Source: Norana najaformis
Lineage: Eukaryota > Annelida > Clitellata > Crassiclitellata > Hormogastridae
Direction of reading: 5' to 3'
Length of the DNA: 64,000 bases
Assembly: GCA_964023275.1 (NCBI GenBank)
Contig: OZ029921.1
Location: forward strand, 9,927,306 to 9,991,305
A program made the position numbers and the translations under genes. The notes beneath the pieces are model-generated. The model was not told the origin of the DNA and did not search any database. It saw only the letters and a list, made by a program, of their open reading frames with translations. This document shows, in pieces, positions 1-10,664 of this stretch; within the stretch, counting starts at the first letter, position 1; every line of letters begins with the position of its first letter.

Positions 1-251
1 GTTGGACAATTTGAAAATGTCTGGTTTGATTCTAATCAGATCTAAGAAGTTCTGTAGTGTACCTGTAATAATGTTGAAAGCATCGATTGTTGGGTTGCAG
101 CATATTTGCTGTGCTGTGTTTGTACATCAACCGAAAGATCCTTCAAACTCACAACTGTGCTTCCAAGTGGTTTTTATAGAGGCAAATAAGCATGTTACAC
201 AAAAAATGTTATGTCTGTAATATGATACTTAATACCCTTATTCTGTTTTAG
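1..251 (+). other. Intron upstream of AnmK exon
   Basis: No coding signal is visible here. It ends in a pyrimidine-rich tract and an AG at 250-251, the acceptor of the first AnmK exon in the window. The 5' exons of that gene lie outside the window. Confidence 0.6.
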
Positions 252-630
252 ATGTTTGGTCGTAAACAATTTCCGATCGAAGGATGTAGCTCTTCATGGA
301 GAGGGGGCGCCACTTGTTCCGATGGGTGAGATGTGCCTCTTCACACAGTATGACCTTTGTCTGAATCTTGGAGGCATTGCTAACATCTCGATTCGTGATC
401 GAAATGAAGCATACGACGTTTGTGTCTGCAACATGGCCTTGAACTTTCTTGCACAGCGGCTCAACACTGGGCTCAATTTTGATGAAGACGGTGCCATAGC
501 AAAGTCAGGGAATGTCCTCGAGTCTGTCTTAGGGAACTTGAACAGTCTAGATTACTACAAGGAATTTCCACCAAAGTCACTTGGCAGGGAATGGTTCGAG
601 GAAAACATGAAGCCTATTCTTGATTTTAAG
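252..630 (+). CDS. Anhydro-N-acetylmuramic acid kinase (AnmK), internal exon
   Basis: AnmK phosphorylates 1,6-anhydro-N-acetylmuramic acid while opening its anhydro ring, a step of bacterial peptidoglycan recycling; it belongs to the ASKHA kinase fold. This exon codes 126 codons. Seen in order: FRSKDVALHGEGAPLVP (bacterial AnmK has FRRRDIALGGQGAPLVP), LNLGGIANIS (the family's nucleotide/sugar-binding LN[IL]GGIAN motif), YDVCVCNMALNFL at the place of the DTGPGN motif with the acidic residue kept, FDEDGAIAKSG, and PPKSLGREWFEEN. The details resemble the Bacteroidetes-type enzyme more than the E. coli one. The acceptor is AG at 250-251 with one base of a split codon; the donor is AAG|GTAATT at 630/631 in phase 0. 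The protein is missing its first ~125 residues because earlier exons are outside the window. Confidence 0.9.
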
Positions 631-747
631 GTAATTAGTTGAAATAACTGCAATTGACAGTATACAGTACTATGAGAAAAGTTAGAATCAATAATTCCTT
701 TCTTGAAATGTAAAGCTTATTAGATTTCTTTGAGGAAATTTGTGAGA

Positions 748-1275
748 ATAATAATAAGACAAATTATATAGTGCTGTAGCACAGCCGAGGCTGAAGAAAA
801 GGGCGCTGTACATGGGTTAAAAAACAAAAATCAACTACAGTCAAAAGATATCCTAAAAAGATGTGTCTTGAGTCGTGGCTTAAATGTGTCCAGGGATGGG
901 GCATTTATCACATTGTCAGGAAGACTGTTCCAAGCAGTGGGTCCGGCGGTGGTGAAGGAACGTTCGCCAAACTTCGTGGAAGACCGTGGAACATGCAGTT
1001 GATTCCTCGATGAGGACCGTAGCCGATACGTGTTGGTTGTTGGCTGTTCGAATATAGAAGTCAGATATGTAGACTGGTAAAAGACCATAAAGAGCCTTGT
1101 ATGTGATTAGGCACAGTTTGTAGGTGATCCGCTGAGGAATGCGCAACCAGTGCAGGTTGTTGCGCAGCAGATCAGTGACGTGATTGAATGGTGGAATGGT
1201 GACTGGGCATAGATGAGGCAGGCAGCAGAGTATAGCAGTGACTGTATCCGCGCTAGCTGAGAAGTCGGCAGGTTA
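748..1275 (-). mobile_element. CR1/Jockey-like LINE 3' fragment, family A
   Basis: The minus strand codes the C-terminal end of a non-LTR reverse transcriptase ORF, with RIPQRITYKLCLITYKALYG and SSTKFGERSFTTAGPTAWNS, followed by a 3' UTR ending in an (AAT)n tail at about 748. It is nearly the same sequence as the copy at 55913-56640. It is truncated at its 5' end and lies in the AnmK intron. Confidence 0.85.
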
Positions 1276-1477
1276 TTGCTGCTGGAGAAGCTGGAGAGAT
1301 GGATATTATTATTTATTTATGAACTCCTTGATCTTTCTGTATGATGGAATGGACTACCATAGAGGTGCGAATGCTCTTGGCTACTACAGATCACCCATAC
1401 CATGGCCTTGTAAAGACACTGATATACACCAGACTCTCTCACCCCGAGACTCACTCACTAAACATTGACCGGACTAG

Positions 1478-1560
1478 GTGCTATTGCCGCTGCTATTACT
1501 ACTGCTGTTACTACTGCTCTTACTATTGCTATTACTATAACTATTACTGTTCTGTAGAAT
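1478..1560. repeat. Trinucleotide-rich tract (TTACTA/CTG-like)
   Basis: A run of imperfect TAC/TGC/TAT triplets in the AnmK intron. Any open frame across it is low complexity and not coding. Confidence 0.6.
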
Positions 1561-1619
1561 CGTAGAATGAAGAATATATTAACAGTACATAGCAAAATGT
1601 TACAGTTTTGGCTGGTGAT

Positions 1620-1890
1620 AATGAACTAAATCCTACACCAGTCAGACTTCAACAAAACTTGAATATTTTGAAATCAAGGATATCTGTAGCAAATGCATCA
1701 TTTTCCAGTCACCTCGATTACTGTAATTCGATTCTTACTGGAATCACAAAGTCAAACATGCAAAAACTTTTTTAGTTGCTGGACCAAGAGTTCAGAAGTC
1801 GTTGGCTACAGTTGTAACTGATACGTCTAGATATGAGCATATAATCCCTGGTTATTCATTAGGCCTTGGCTTCCCATTCTGGAAATAGGC
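1620..1890 (+). mobile_element. LINE fragment, family C (decayed)
   Basis: The plus strand reads SHLDYCNSILTGITKSNMQK, almost the same as the SRLDYCNLLLIGITKSNMQK seen at about 52.75 kb. It is a short, frameshifted remnant of a CR1-like reverse transcriptase C-terminus inside the AnmK intron. Confidence 0.7.
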
Positions 1891-2504
1891 TGTTTTAAAT
1901 TGGGGCTGTCAGCATACAAACACGTAATTGTAGCCAGCGAAACTGTTACCACATGCTCTCCACGTACTTGTTTATTCTGCTCAGTCTCATGTCATTTCGG
2001 TCAAAAACCAAAATTCATTCGCAACAACGTATCACCCAAATACAAAAATTCACAAGCAAAAAAAGTCTTATCACAATCAGTATTACAAAATTCACCAATC
2101 ACTATCATTTATAATTGACCTTAATTTAAGGAAAGTTGTAACGGTAACACCTGAAAATAAGAATTCTTATTCCTTTTAAAGCCAATAAATGAAGCCTTAA
2201 ATCAAATACTGTCATCCAGTCATATCTAAAATCCACTGTTCTGTTAAAATTTAAACATCAATAACTTATTAGAGTTTAATCAATAAAAAAATTGACTTTG
2301 TGCCAACAGGCAGAAGAAAAACCTTAGGCCAGCTGAAACGTAAAGCGCCTCTTACCAACACGTTCACGTTTAAACAATGGCCACTCACGGAACACTGGTT
2401 CATGGCAAGTGCCGACACCATCAGGCATGGAGATACTTGGTACATGACGGCTGAACGCGACAAATTGAGACTCATCAGATGACTGGACGCGACCTTTGCA
2501 CCCT

Positions 2505-2725
2505 CAGCCTGAACTGGACCATCTGACAGGAGCAGCTGACCAGCTGAATGGAACAGTTGACCCACAGAATGGCATGACTGACAGTTGACCAAAGCACTTG
2601 ATTAGTGGAATGGCACGACTGACCAGTTGAATGGAATGGCTGACCTGCTGAATGGAATGGTTGATCAATGGAACAGCACTACTGACCAGTTGCACCAGAC
2701 CGTAACATCAGGTGCCAGTTGACCG
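2505..2725. repeat. Degenerate tandem repeat (GACCAGTTGAATGGAATGG-like)
   Basis: About six imperfect units of roughly 30 bases built on 'TGACCAGYTGAATGGAA' follow one another in the AnmK intron. The unit edges have drifted, so this is an old minisatellite. The open frames on both strands here are a by-product of the repeat. Confidence 0.55.
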
Positions 2726-3460
2726 ACGAACTGGATGGCACCCTGAAGCTGTTGTCGTTCGAACACAATGACTCTGCTGACGAATTTTTCGGATGGTCCT
2801 CTGTTTCTCTTGGGACCTTCAGACGAACTTCCTGAAACAGTCAAACAAACTTTCTTCCGACAAATTTTCTTTTCCCAGACAGATGATTTTTTCTTCCTGA
2901 TGGACACTTTTCTCTTCAGGTTGGCCCCCAATTGCATTACAAGTCGGAAGACGTGTTTCAGCGAGAACTCTGTTCATGTGGCTTCAGCAGTAATTTCGTG
3001 CCTTTCTTATGAATTTTCCATTTATATAGTCTTAAACCGTCCCTCCAAAACATACCTTCAAAGACTCCTTCAACAGACAGGTGCATGCCATCATGGGACC
3101 CAAGCAACCTTGTCTCTTGACCTTTTCTCCTTCAACAGACAAGACAGGTGCATGAACACATGTTACGAAGAGACTCGCATGCTTTGCACGAGAGTGTATT
3201 AAGACATTGCAGTAGTTCTGTCACTTCAGAACTGCCATGTCATCTGCATAGGGTTGAATGGTTGTGGCTGAATGCATCTGGCATGTGTAATTATTTCTTC
3301 AGTATGAGAAGGTTGTTTGGTTGAGTTTGCATTTCAGCTGTAGTGTCGTTTGACCCAAGAACGCTGTGTATGAGGACTAATGTTAATGGGGGTGTGTAAT
3401 AAATGAACCTTTACAGTAGCTTAACTTATTTAAACCCCAGATATTTTAAATAAGGCTTTG
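2726..3460. other. AnmK intron, unrecognised
   Basis: A 144-codon open frame on the + strand (2768-3202) has no family motif and a biased composition. A short phrase, CCTTCAACAGACA, recurs at about 3067 and 3129. I see no gene. Confidence 0.4.
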
Positions 3461-3469
3461 TTTTTGTAG

Positions 3470-3943
3470 CGTTTTGAGATTAACGATCTTCTGGCTACAA
3501 CAGTGGAACATGTTGCGCAGCAGATAACAGCTGCAATTGCCAAGTCAATCCAGGGCATGATTGGCCGTCAGCTTTCGCTCCTTATAACTGGTGGAGGTGC
3601 TCTGAATGTCCACCTGGTTGATCGCTTGAAAAGTACATTGACTGCCAAGTTTAAGGACACAATAGCTATAGCAGAGATCGAAGAAGACGTGATAAACTAC
3701 AAAGAAGCCCTTGTGTTTGGATTCCTTGGCCTTAGGTGCCTGCTTGGATTGGTTAACATCAGTAAAGAGGTGACAGGTGCAGATAAAGATTGTGTTGCCG
3801 GTAGCATTCACTTTGGTACAGATCTTGCACCGCTGAACAGCCCCTTTGCCAAAGATTTCATGTTCAACTTCCGCAAGGTGAGCAATGCTTCTTGCTGGAA
3901 GGATTCCTCAAATCCTGACTGGCGCAGACCAACGTATCGATAA
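3470..3943 (+). CDS. AnmK, last exon in window (C-terminal domain)
   Basis: This exon continues the kinase in frame after the acceptor TTTTTGTAG at 3461-3469. It carries the family's C-terminal motifs: the helix HVAQQITAAIAKSI, LLITGGGALNVHLVDRL (bacterial MVCGGGSRNPLLMARL), YKEALVFGFLGLR (DDMEALAFAWLAWR) and VTGADKDCVAGSIH (SVTGASQETVLGAI). Joined to the previous exon in phase 0 it follows the bacterial protein with no gap. Two endings are possible: a good donor CGCAAG|GTGAGC at 3877/3878, leading to exons I cannot identify, or read-through to the stop at 3941-3943. An AATAAA at 4085-4090 favours this being the terminal exon. About 20 residues after the usual AnmK end are extra in either case. 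Confidence 0.88.
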   Translation, partial: RFEINDLLATTVEHVAQQITAAIAKSIQGMIGRQLSLLITGGGALNVHLVDRLKSTLTAKFKDTIAIAEIEEDVINYKEALVFGFLGLRCLLGLVNISKEVTGADKDCVAGSIHFGTDLAPLNSPFAKDFMFNFRKVSNASCWKDSSNPDWRRPTYR

Positions 3944-4084
3944 AATCTTTTAAATCCTTTACTTGGGTAAGATGAGGCAGCCAGAAACTTCTGCACGCAT
4001 CAGTTAGCAAAATCTTATAACTTCAAAAGGTCTAGTTGCTTATATGTTATGCACTGAACAGCCATTTACCTTAATTAATAGCTT

Positions 4085-4090
4085 AATAAA
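4085..4090 (+). terminator. Polyadenylation signal of AnmK
   Basis: A canonical AATAAA lies 142 bases after the possible AnmK stop codon, a normal 3' UTR length. It is followed by a GT-containing stretch. This is position-based inference; no transcript evidence is available. Confidence 0.5.
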
Positions 4091-4105
4091 GGTCAGATTT
4101 TGTAA

Positions 4106-4785
4106 ACATCCATGAAAAATTAGGACTGTGACATCAATACCTCCAAATAAGTATCTCAGTATTGCTTTTGACTAATACCTACAATGTAAAAATATCCCGA
4201 GTGAATGCGATCTTGGTTGGAATAGGAAAATGAAAAATCTTCTGCATTATTGAATAATGGGTGGATCCATCTTTGAAGGTTAAAACTGCTTAACTGCTTT
4301 GGGAGAATGTCCACATTTTTGTTTAATTTGTTTGAAATATGCTTTGCTCAGGTGTTTTTTCAAAGATATTAATATTTTTGTTAAGCTGCTGCTTGTGTTT
4401 TTATGGGCATTTAGCTTGAAGCAGCAGTTTGAGTTGTTTAGAAAGATGTATGTGAATTTTGAAAGTGTTAATATTAATGTAATGTTTACCAACTTGTTTT
4501 TGCAATTTCCAGTGTTAACATCTGCGAGTTGCTCTACAAGAAGGTTATTTACCAGCATTGGTTGACTTCATCAGCTTGAAAGCTTTTCCTTTTGCTTTCT
4601 TTTCATTTATTCATATATGCCAAATGCATATGCTTGGTATGATTGCAGTCTACATCTTACGTAATTTTTGCAATAAGTAAGATAGTAATGGGCAGATTGT
4701 ACTGATGGCTATGTTCGTCTTTTGAAGTTAAAGAATTCCTCCATTCTCCCTTTAACGTATGACTCGCCTATCCACAATATTGTTG
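4106..4785. other. Intergenic DNA after AnmK
   Basis: AT-rich, with T-rich runs. I see no gene or recognisable element. Confidence 0.4.
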
Positions 4786-4789
4786 TCAC

Positions 4790-5230
4790 TTTCGCCCATC
4801 TCTCTTGTCTTTTGTATCGCTTCTCCAACCTTTATCACCCTGCTTCATTCATATTTGTGACCTTTGCCACTTTCGATCCATGCTTGATTTCAAAATGCTC
4901 TTTTGCTTAGCTTTGAATCCACTAAAACGGAATGTGTTCAACAGATCCTAAAATCACTTATCGAAGCTGTCACCAGGATGCCCAAGCATCAACATATCAC
5001 TCCTATTCTTGAATCAGTGCACTGCCTTAAAATTCCCCGATGCATTCATTACTAATCTATAACTCTCTGCGATACTCCCAACTCACTTATATCTTTGTAA
5101 ACACTTCACCATCCAATTGCTCTGCTCTTCTGCAACTGATCCATACCCCACACTCTGGAACGATCTCGCACCTGAATCCCGAAATTTCAAGAAATCTTAC
5201 CCTGACAATTTCCTGAATTCCCACTTTTGT
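4790..5230 (+). mobile_element. LINE fragment, family B (decayed)
   Basis: The plus strand reads TRMPKHQHITPILESVHCLK, matching [11 protein letters not shown].. at about 42.2 kb, followed by remnants of the same C-terminal region. Frames are broken in several places, so it is an old CR1-like copy. Confidence 0.65.
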
Positions 5231-5254
5231 TTAAGACATTTTGGAGTTTATGAA

Positions 5255-8075
5255 TAACACAAAGGCAATGAATTTTACAATTTTTGTTCAATATATCCTT
5301 TTAAGACTTAACTAAAACTAACTGCAATACAAGTTGCTTAAAATGAAGAAGTTACATAGGGCAAAGTGATTGATAGTTAATCAATATTATTTAATCAAAT
5401 GAAAATTCAATATTAAAAATGACCAAATACCAGTAAAGCAAGATCCTAAAATTCACATCCTTCCTCTGCATGTAATGAAAATATTGGCAAGTATCGCCAC
5501 TTACTGGCTAAAAAGTTTGAAATACCCATCCACTGAAAAACCAGAACAATTCACAGAATGTGGTGCAATAAATAATCCCAATTTCCTGTCCCTGTGGACC
5601 ATCAGGCAGGCACCAAAAATACCACACCCCAATTGACACCACTGGTATTCACAAGAGTTTTTAATATACTGAAACATTAAATAATTACATAAATGCTGGT
5701 GCAACCACAAGTGCATGCATACTAGAGGTAAACGAAAGATTTCAACCAAACCCAGATTTATCAGATCAAAACCACCGAATATGCACACATGTGCCTTCCA
5801 TGCGGCTGAAATGGGATGGTTCCATGCATGCAAGTTTCCTAAAACAAACTCTTCAAGCAATACTAAAGAACTGCTAAACGTATTTCACAGACCAAAAGCT
5901 CTGACATGCAATGCAACCTGCCACCTAAATCAGAAAAACAGTTGGCCACAGCAACTGGTACAAGATGCCAGACTCGTGTAAATGTTACAATATATGTAAT
6001 GTGCAACACCTTCACCTCAATGGCTAAAACGACAAACACGCTGAATACATATATAAGTGAACACGGTGGTATGCATCACCTTCAACAGAACCCCAACATC
6101 AACAGCAACTGGGCAAGATCAAGATGACGAGCAAGATGAGCCATACTTCTAGAATAGGTAACCAACCAAAGTCATTTTGCAAAGCATGCTATTTAAAGTC
6201 ACCCATTTTCTTAGTGCACCGCAGGGCTTCCCAGCACATTTCAATACTGAATTTTTATTTTGTGGTTTCATCGCAAAGGCAACCACAAACAACCTTCCCA
6301 AAGTCACTTTACAGCAGTCTCTAAGTCCAATGTTGCTTGGATCACAAAGCAATCACCACTCAGAAATGATACTTAAAAAGTATGTCAGATTTGCAACATA
6401 CATGTACGTTCAAGTAAGACAAATGCCACTGCAGAATCATTTCAAATAAAAGTTTTATTTGGATGCAACATCACCTGAGTCATTACCAGTGATGTTATAA
6501 GCCTCAACATCATGGTCAAAGCACTTGCTAGAAATTGGATTATGCAGTCAATCACCATCACACACAAGGATTGAAGGAATACATGAGCTTCAAAACAACT
6601 GTAACAGTTTCTGGGCCTTAAAGGTTTATTAGTAATTTTTAACAAATTCACTGTGTCAAATTCATTTGACATAGCTTTGACATAGCAAGTTAACAACTTT
6701 TCAACTGTGCCCAAGATGGCAGTTACACCCCATATAATAACCCAGAAACATTCAAAACACAAGTTCAAATTCTTCCAATTATGATAATGGAGAGGATTAC
6801 AGTTAACACACAAATCACTTGTTAAGGTTCTGGCCTAAGTAATGCAACTGCTTATGCTAACAATTTTCACTGATGTTCGTACCATTTCCTAGTCGAAAGC
6901 AGACTGTGATCAAACATCTGGAAAAATTCTGATCTTTCAGTTCATCTAGACGAGGTGCATTGGATGCATGACTTGATCATTACAGTCAATTCAGTGAACG
7001 TATTAAAGCATCCGCAGCACAAAACAGTGAAACTTAAGCAAATTCATCTAGCAACAAAAAACCACATTGCTGTAATGTTTCATCTGCGCTCACACGATAC
7101 ATCAGGCAACGGTACTTCAAAGCTATGAGACATTTACAAGATTAAGTTGTACATCAGTCTTCAAGCAAATAAAACTAAAATCATGTCACTCTACTAACTA
7201 CAAACTACACAAGTTTCTAATAGTTGCTTTTACTTCAGAAATTGTACATTGCATTATCTACATCTTCACATTGGCAAATGTGAACAGAAAAGTAAACTTT
7301 TTTCACTTCTTAGTTGAAACTTGCAATAGTCAAGAAAGATTGGTCACAAGTTGACTCAAATGCTACAAACTGGTGTGAAGATATATGTCAAATGTATCAG
7401 TTGCAAATTTACAAAATTATTAAAGTAAAATGTACCAGTTCCAACAGCACAGACTCAAAGCCTCCATCTTAGCCTGCTATAAAATACTGAGAGGTGTTGC
7501 ATAAATCATGAAGCAGTATTGCATCTATTTGACCATATACTGCCAGCGTTCTGATATCATCCACTGCAGTGTGGAACAGTGGATACAATAAACTAGTGGA
7601 AAAAATGTTAAAAGATTGTAATGCAACCAAAGCAATTGACAATGCCCAAAACTTGAATGAAGAATAAGTAAACATGATAGCGGGTGAAAAGTATTATCAA
7701 CTGCTCAAAAATGAACATATATGAACCCATTTCAATGCAATTCACACTTCAAATGATGCTCAATTTCCACTGCCTTAGATACTGTACATAATGAATAACA
7801 AATATATATATATATCATATACAAGTGTATATATATATATACGTGTGTATGAACAATGCAAGTAAATACACAGAATAAAGGGAATGATCTTGTACAAATG
7901 TGAAGACTGGAAGAAGACCCAACAAGACTTTAACAAATCTATGCAAGGAACCTCAAGAAATGCCTTAAAAGCCAAGATCACAACCTACTACTCGGCAAAC
8001 TAAACACAACTTCCCAACGTCACAGAAAGCAAAACTCCATGAAACAACAGAAATCAAAAAAATATCTTGTACTGT
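5255..8075. other. Intergenic stretch between convergent genes
   Basis: AT-rich DNA without a supportable gene. It holds an (AT)n microsatellite at about 7800-7850. Part of it could be a long LARP1 3' UTR, but nothing in the sequence fixes this. Confidence 0.4.
7800..7850. repeat. (TA)n microsatellite
   Basis: Two TA runs separated by CATATACAAGTG and ending in an ACGTGTGTATG transition. Confidence 0.8.
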
Positions 8076-8079
8076 TAGG

Positions 8080-8475
8080 GTGACACTAGACTTACCAGAG
8101 AACATTAAAGACCAAGATACAGAGCACCAACATTTCCTCCTTGAAGAATCAGCCAATCTTGCGGTCCCTCGTGCCAGAACAGTTTTGGGTTCTAGAGCAC
8201 TCTTGGTTGCTGGTTCACTGGTTGCTATGGAATTCGCTGCCAAGTTCGATTCATTCTGTCAGTTCTGCAATATCATTCAGGTCTAAACTTGAGATGCATT
8301 TGTTTTAACTTGCTTGCTGTAGCTTAACTTCTGGTTTCTCTGACGTATAGGAATTCGATCTGGCTTCTCCAGTGAATAATGATTTTGATTATGATTTCAC
8401 ATGAAGTGACCATCAGTTGATGCTTTGGGTATTATGATAACGGCGCTACAGAATCCATAAGATTAGATTACGTCA
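8080..8475 (+). mobile_element. LINE 3' fragment, family C
   Basis: The plus strand codes VPRARTVLGSRALLVAGSLV and then the phrase 'CATTCAGGTCTAAACTTGA', shared with the copy at 62080-62705. It ends in a noncoding 3' UTR with GGCGCTACAGA and a TTAGATTA tail. It is 5'-truncated and lies downstream of LARP1. Confidence 0.75.
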
Positions 8476-8581
8476 AGAAGGACCATGGTGGTAACGCAGA
8501 AACACTCTGATGTTCTACTAAAACATTTATGTTCCACTGCAATATTATAAGACAAGAAAGCAAAATATCATACAGACACCA

Positions 8582-8587
8582 TTTATT
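8582..8587 (-). terminator. Candidate LARP1 polyadenylation signal (distal)
   Basis: TTTATT on the + strand is AATAAA on the LARP1 strand, 1.6 kb after the stop. It is one of two candidates; transcripts would decide. Confidence 0.25.
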
Positions 8588-8972
8588 TACTCACATGTTG
8601 TGCAACATGTAAAATTGAGAAGACAATATACTGTAGTGGTATTAAAATGACACATGAGTTATCTTAAAGTAGTACTAGCATAATATACCATACAATGCTA
8701 CCACACTGGTTTAGAGCTTACACGCAGTGGTTATATAGTAAAAATGATATACCAGTACAAGTTAGGTTCCACTGCTGTCATGTAACTTACAAATCATTAC
8801 ATACCATTACCAAGGAAGGAAACAAAATCAAACTAGTTGCAGCAAATACTGTTTAAATTTTTTCAAGGTATGCTCTGAAGCCATGAAAACTGTTTTCTCA
8901 ATAGCAACAAATTAACAAATACCACAAAGATAACAAGCATTTACATTATCATGGTGTTTCTTGTTTTCCTTT

Positions 8973-8978
8973 TTTATT
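8973..8978 (-). terminator. Candidate LARP1 polyadenylation signal (proximal)
   Basis: AATAAA on the - strand, 1.2 kb after the LARP1 stop codon. It is the first canonical signal I noticed downstream of the stop. Confidence 0.3.
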
Positions 8979-10214
8979 ACAGACTTAAAAATCACCTTAG
9001 CAGTTTGCCACCTCAGTAACAGTGCTAAGCCAAAATATTTCATGTAAACTGATTAGACATAACATACCTTTTAGAGATAACGTGTTTATATATTTAACAC
9101 ACCTTTTAGTCATAAGATATTACCATCATAGACAATCATGCAGTTTTGAAACCAAAAACGTCAATCAGTGTCAAAATGACAGTACAAGAAAGCTCGTAGG
9201 ATATCCTGAACAAATATCCGCTACAAAGGTTTCACCTTAGTTTTGCACTTCAAAAAATTTCCATCACAAACATAAAATGCACTAAATGAGCAATAAAACG
9301 TCCATGCAAACTGTGCTCCAAATTAAAAATTAAACATTTCTCCTCCAAAAACTCAGTTTAGCTGACACTGCACAAATCTTTAAGCATAAAGATCTCTATA
9401 ACATCAGGCAACTCACACATCCATTCCCAACACAATAAACTAACATTATTATTATTATGGGTGGTAAAAATAATAATAATTTTCTACTCCTAATTTTTTT
9501 CATTCCTGAGAGATCATTTCAACCTTGGGTTATAAAATACTACTAGTACTACTAATATAAGTATAAGTAATCTAAATAACATTTGTATGTCATACTAATA
9601 ATATGAGAATAACACTCGAGAACAAAGAAAACCAAACAAGTCGCCTTTTGCAGTACTACCAGGTTGAAGACAAGAATAAGATGAAAGATCCAGACAGGTT
9701 TTGCTGTAAAGTAAAACTCCTATGTCCCACGTGGAACATAGGGGAGACGTTCATTTAATTTCCTCAGGCAACGAGATGGCAATGAACGAATCCCAAAGTC
9801 CTAGACACGGGGCTACTGTAAACCAAGATTAAAATTCATTGGACTGAAAGATCCTCAGAACCATATACAACAGTGTACCAGCAGCACATACCATATCATA
9901 ATTAATTAATTAACCAACTGCAACAACAGCAAACCATTGTAGTGTGCCATCTTAATAAACCCAGTCTGTTATGTGGTACTGTAACAGCTGTAATGCAGTT
10001 ATGATAATTCTGTGTTCTCTGCTTTTGCAAATGTCCACATATCGGAATACCAGCAAACTCTTTCAACCATCAAGCTGACAAAGATATCACCAACTAAAAT
10101 TTTCCAGTTAAAAGAATTCACATTTGCAATGAAGTTTAAAACACAGAAGCAAAGTATGAGTAGAGAACTTCTTGCACACTACTCTCACAAAGTCCTTATC
10201 ACTCCACAAATGCT
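8979..10214 (-). other. LARP1: Probable LARP1 3' UTR
   Basis: This stretch follows the LARP1 stop directly, has no recognisable repeat and no gene, and ends near an AATAAA on the same strand. The extent is inferred from that signal only. Confidence 0.4.
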
Positions 10215-10664
10215 TCACTGGCTCTTCCCAGACGTGGGCTTCACAGACTGGCTCTCCGGCATCAACACAGCAGTTTTAGCTGGCTGGTTATTCCCAGAAA
10301 CGGAAACTGTTTCTGAATTGCTGACATCACTCGTTCTTCCTTTCTTCTGTAAAGGCACCGAACTTGGTCCCGATGGACCCTTTGATAGATTGCTTCTCGT
10401 TTCTCTCTGTTTGGCCGACTGAGCCCCTTTCTCTGCACCGATCTTCCCGTCATGTGACTTGCTTACAGAAGATACCGCTGAGCCAGTTAGAGGTGCTTCA
10501 GCCTTGGTTTTTTGAGTGTAACCCTCTTGCGAAGCATTTTCACGGTCGATATGCCTGGCAGAATCCCTTCGTGGCCGATTTGAACGTTCCGAGTCCTGCC
10601 TCGTGCGACTAGGCAGACTGCTGTGGCGTATGTTCACTCCATCACCAGATTCCGAAATGGGAGG
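10215..10664 (-). CDS. LARP1: LARP1 exon 20 (C-terminal tail and stop)
   Basis: It codes [16 protein letters not shown] at the place of human PPMGEEGNHKRHSV and a basic, Ser-rich, disordered tail of 149 residues, ending [10 protein letters not shown] and stop. Acceptor TTTACAG. The 4.3-kb intron before it is a good reason why the exon seems isolated. Confidence 0.88.
   Translation of the reverse strand, partial: PPISESGDGVNIRHSSLPSRTRQDSERSNRPRRDSARHIDRENASQEGYTQKTKAEAPLTGSAVSSVSKSHDGKIGAEKGAQSAKQRETRSNLSKGPSGPSSVPLQKKGRTSDVSNSETVSVSGNNQPAKTAVLMPESQSVKPTSGKSQ

Noticed and set aside
2768-3202. 144-codon + frame in the AnmK intron
   Set aside because: Phe/Leu-rich, no motif, no splice-site support, and not needed for the AnmK join.
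10012-10422. 136-codon + frame
   Set aside because: Overlaps the antisense of LARP1 exon 20 and the 3' UTR; no motif.
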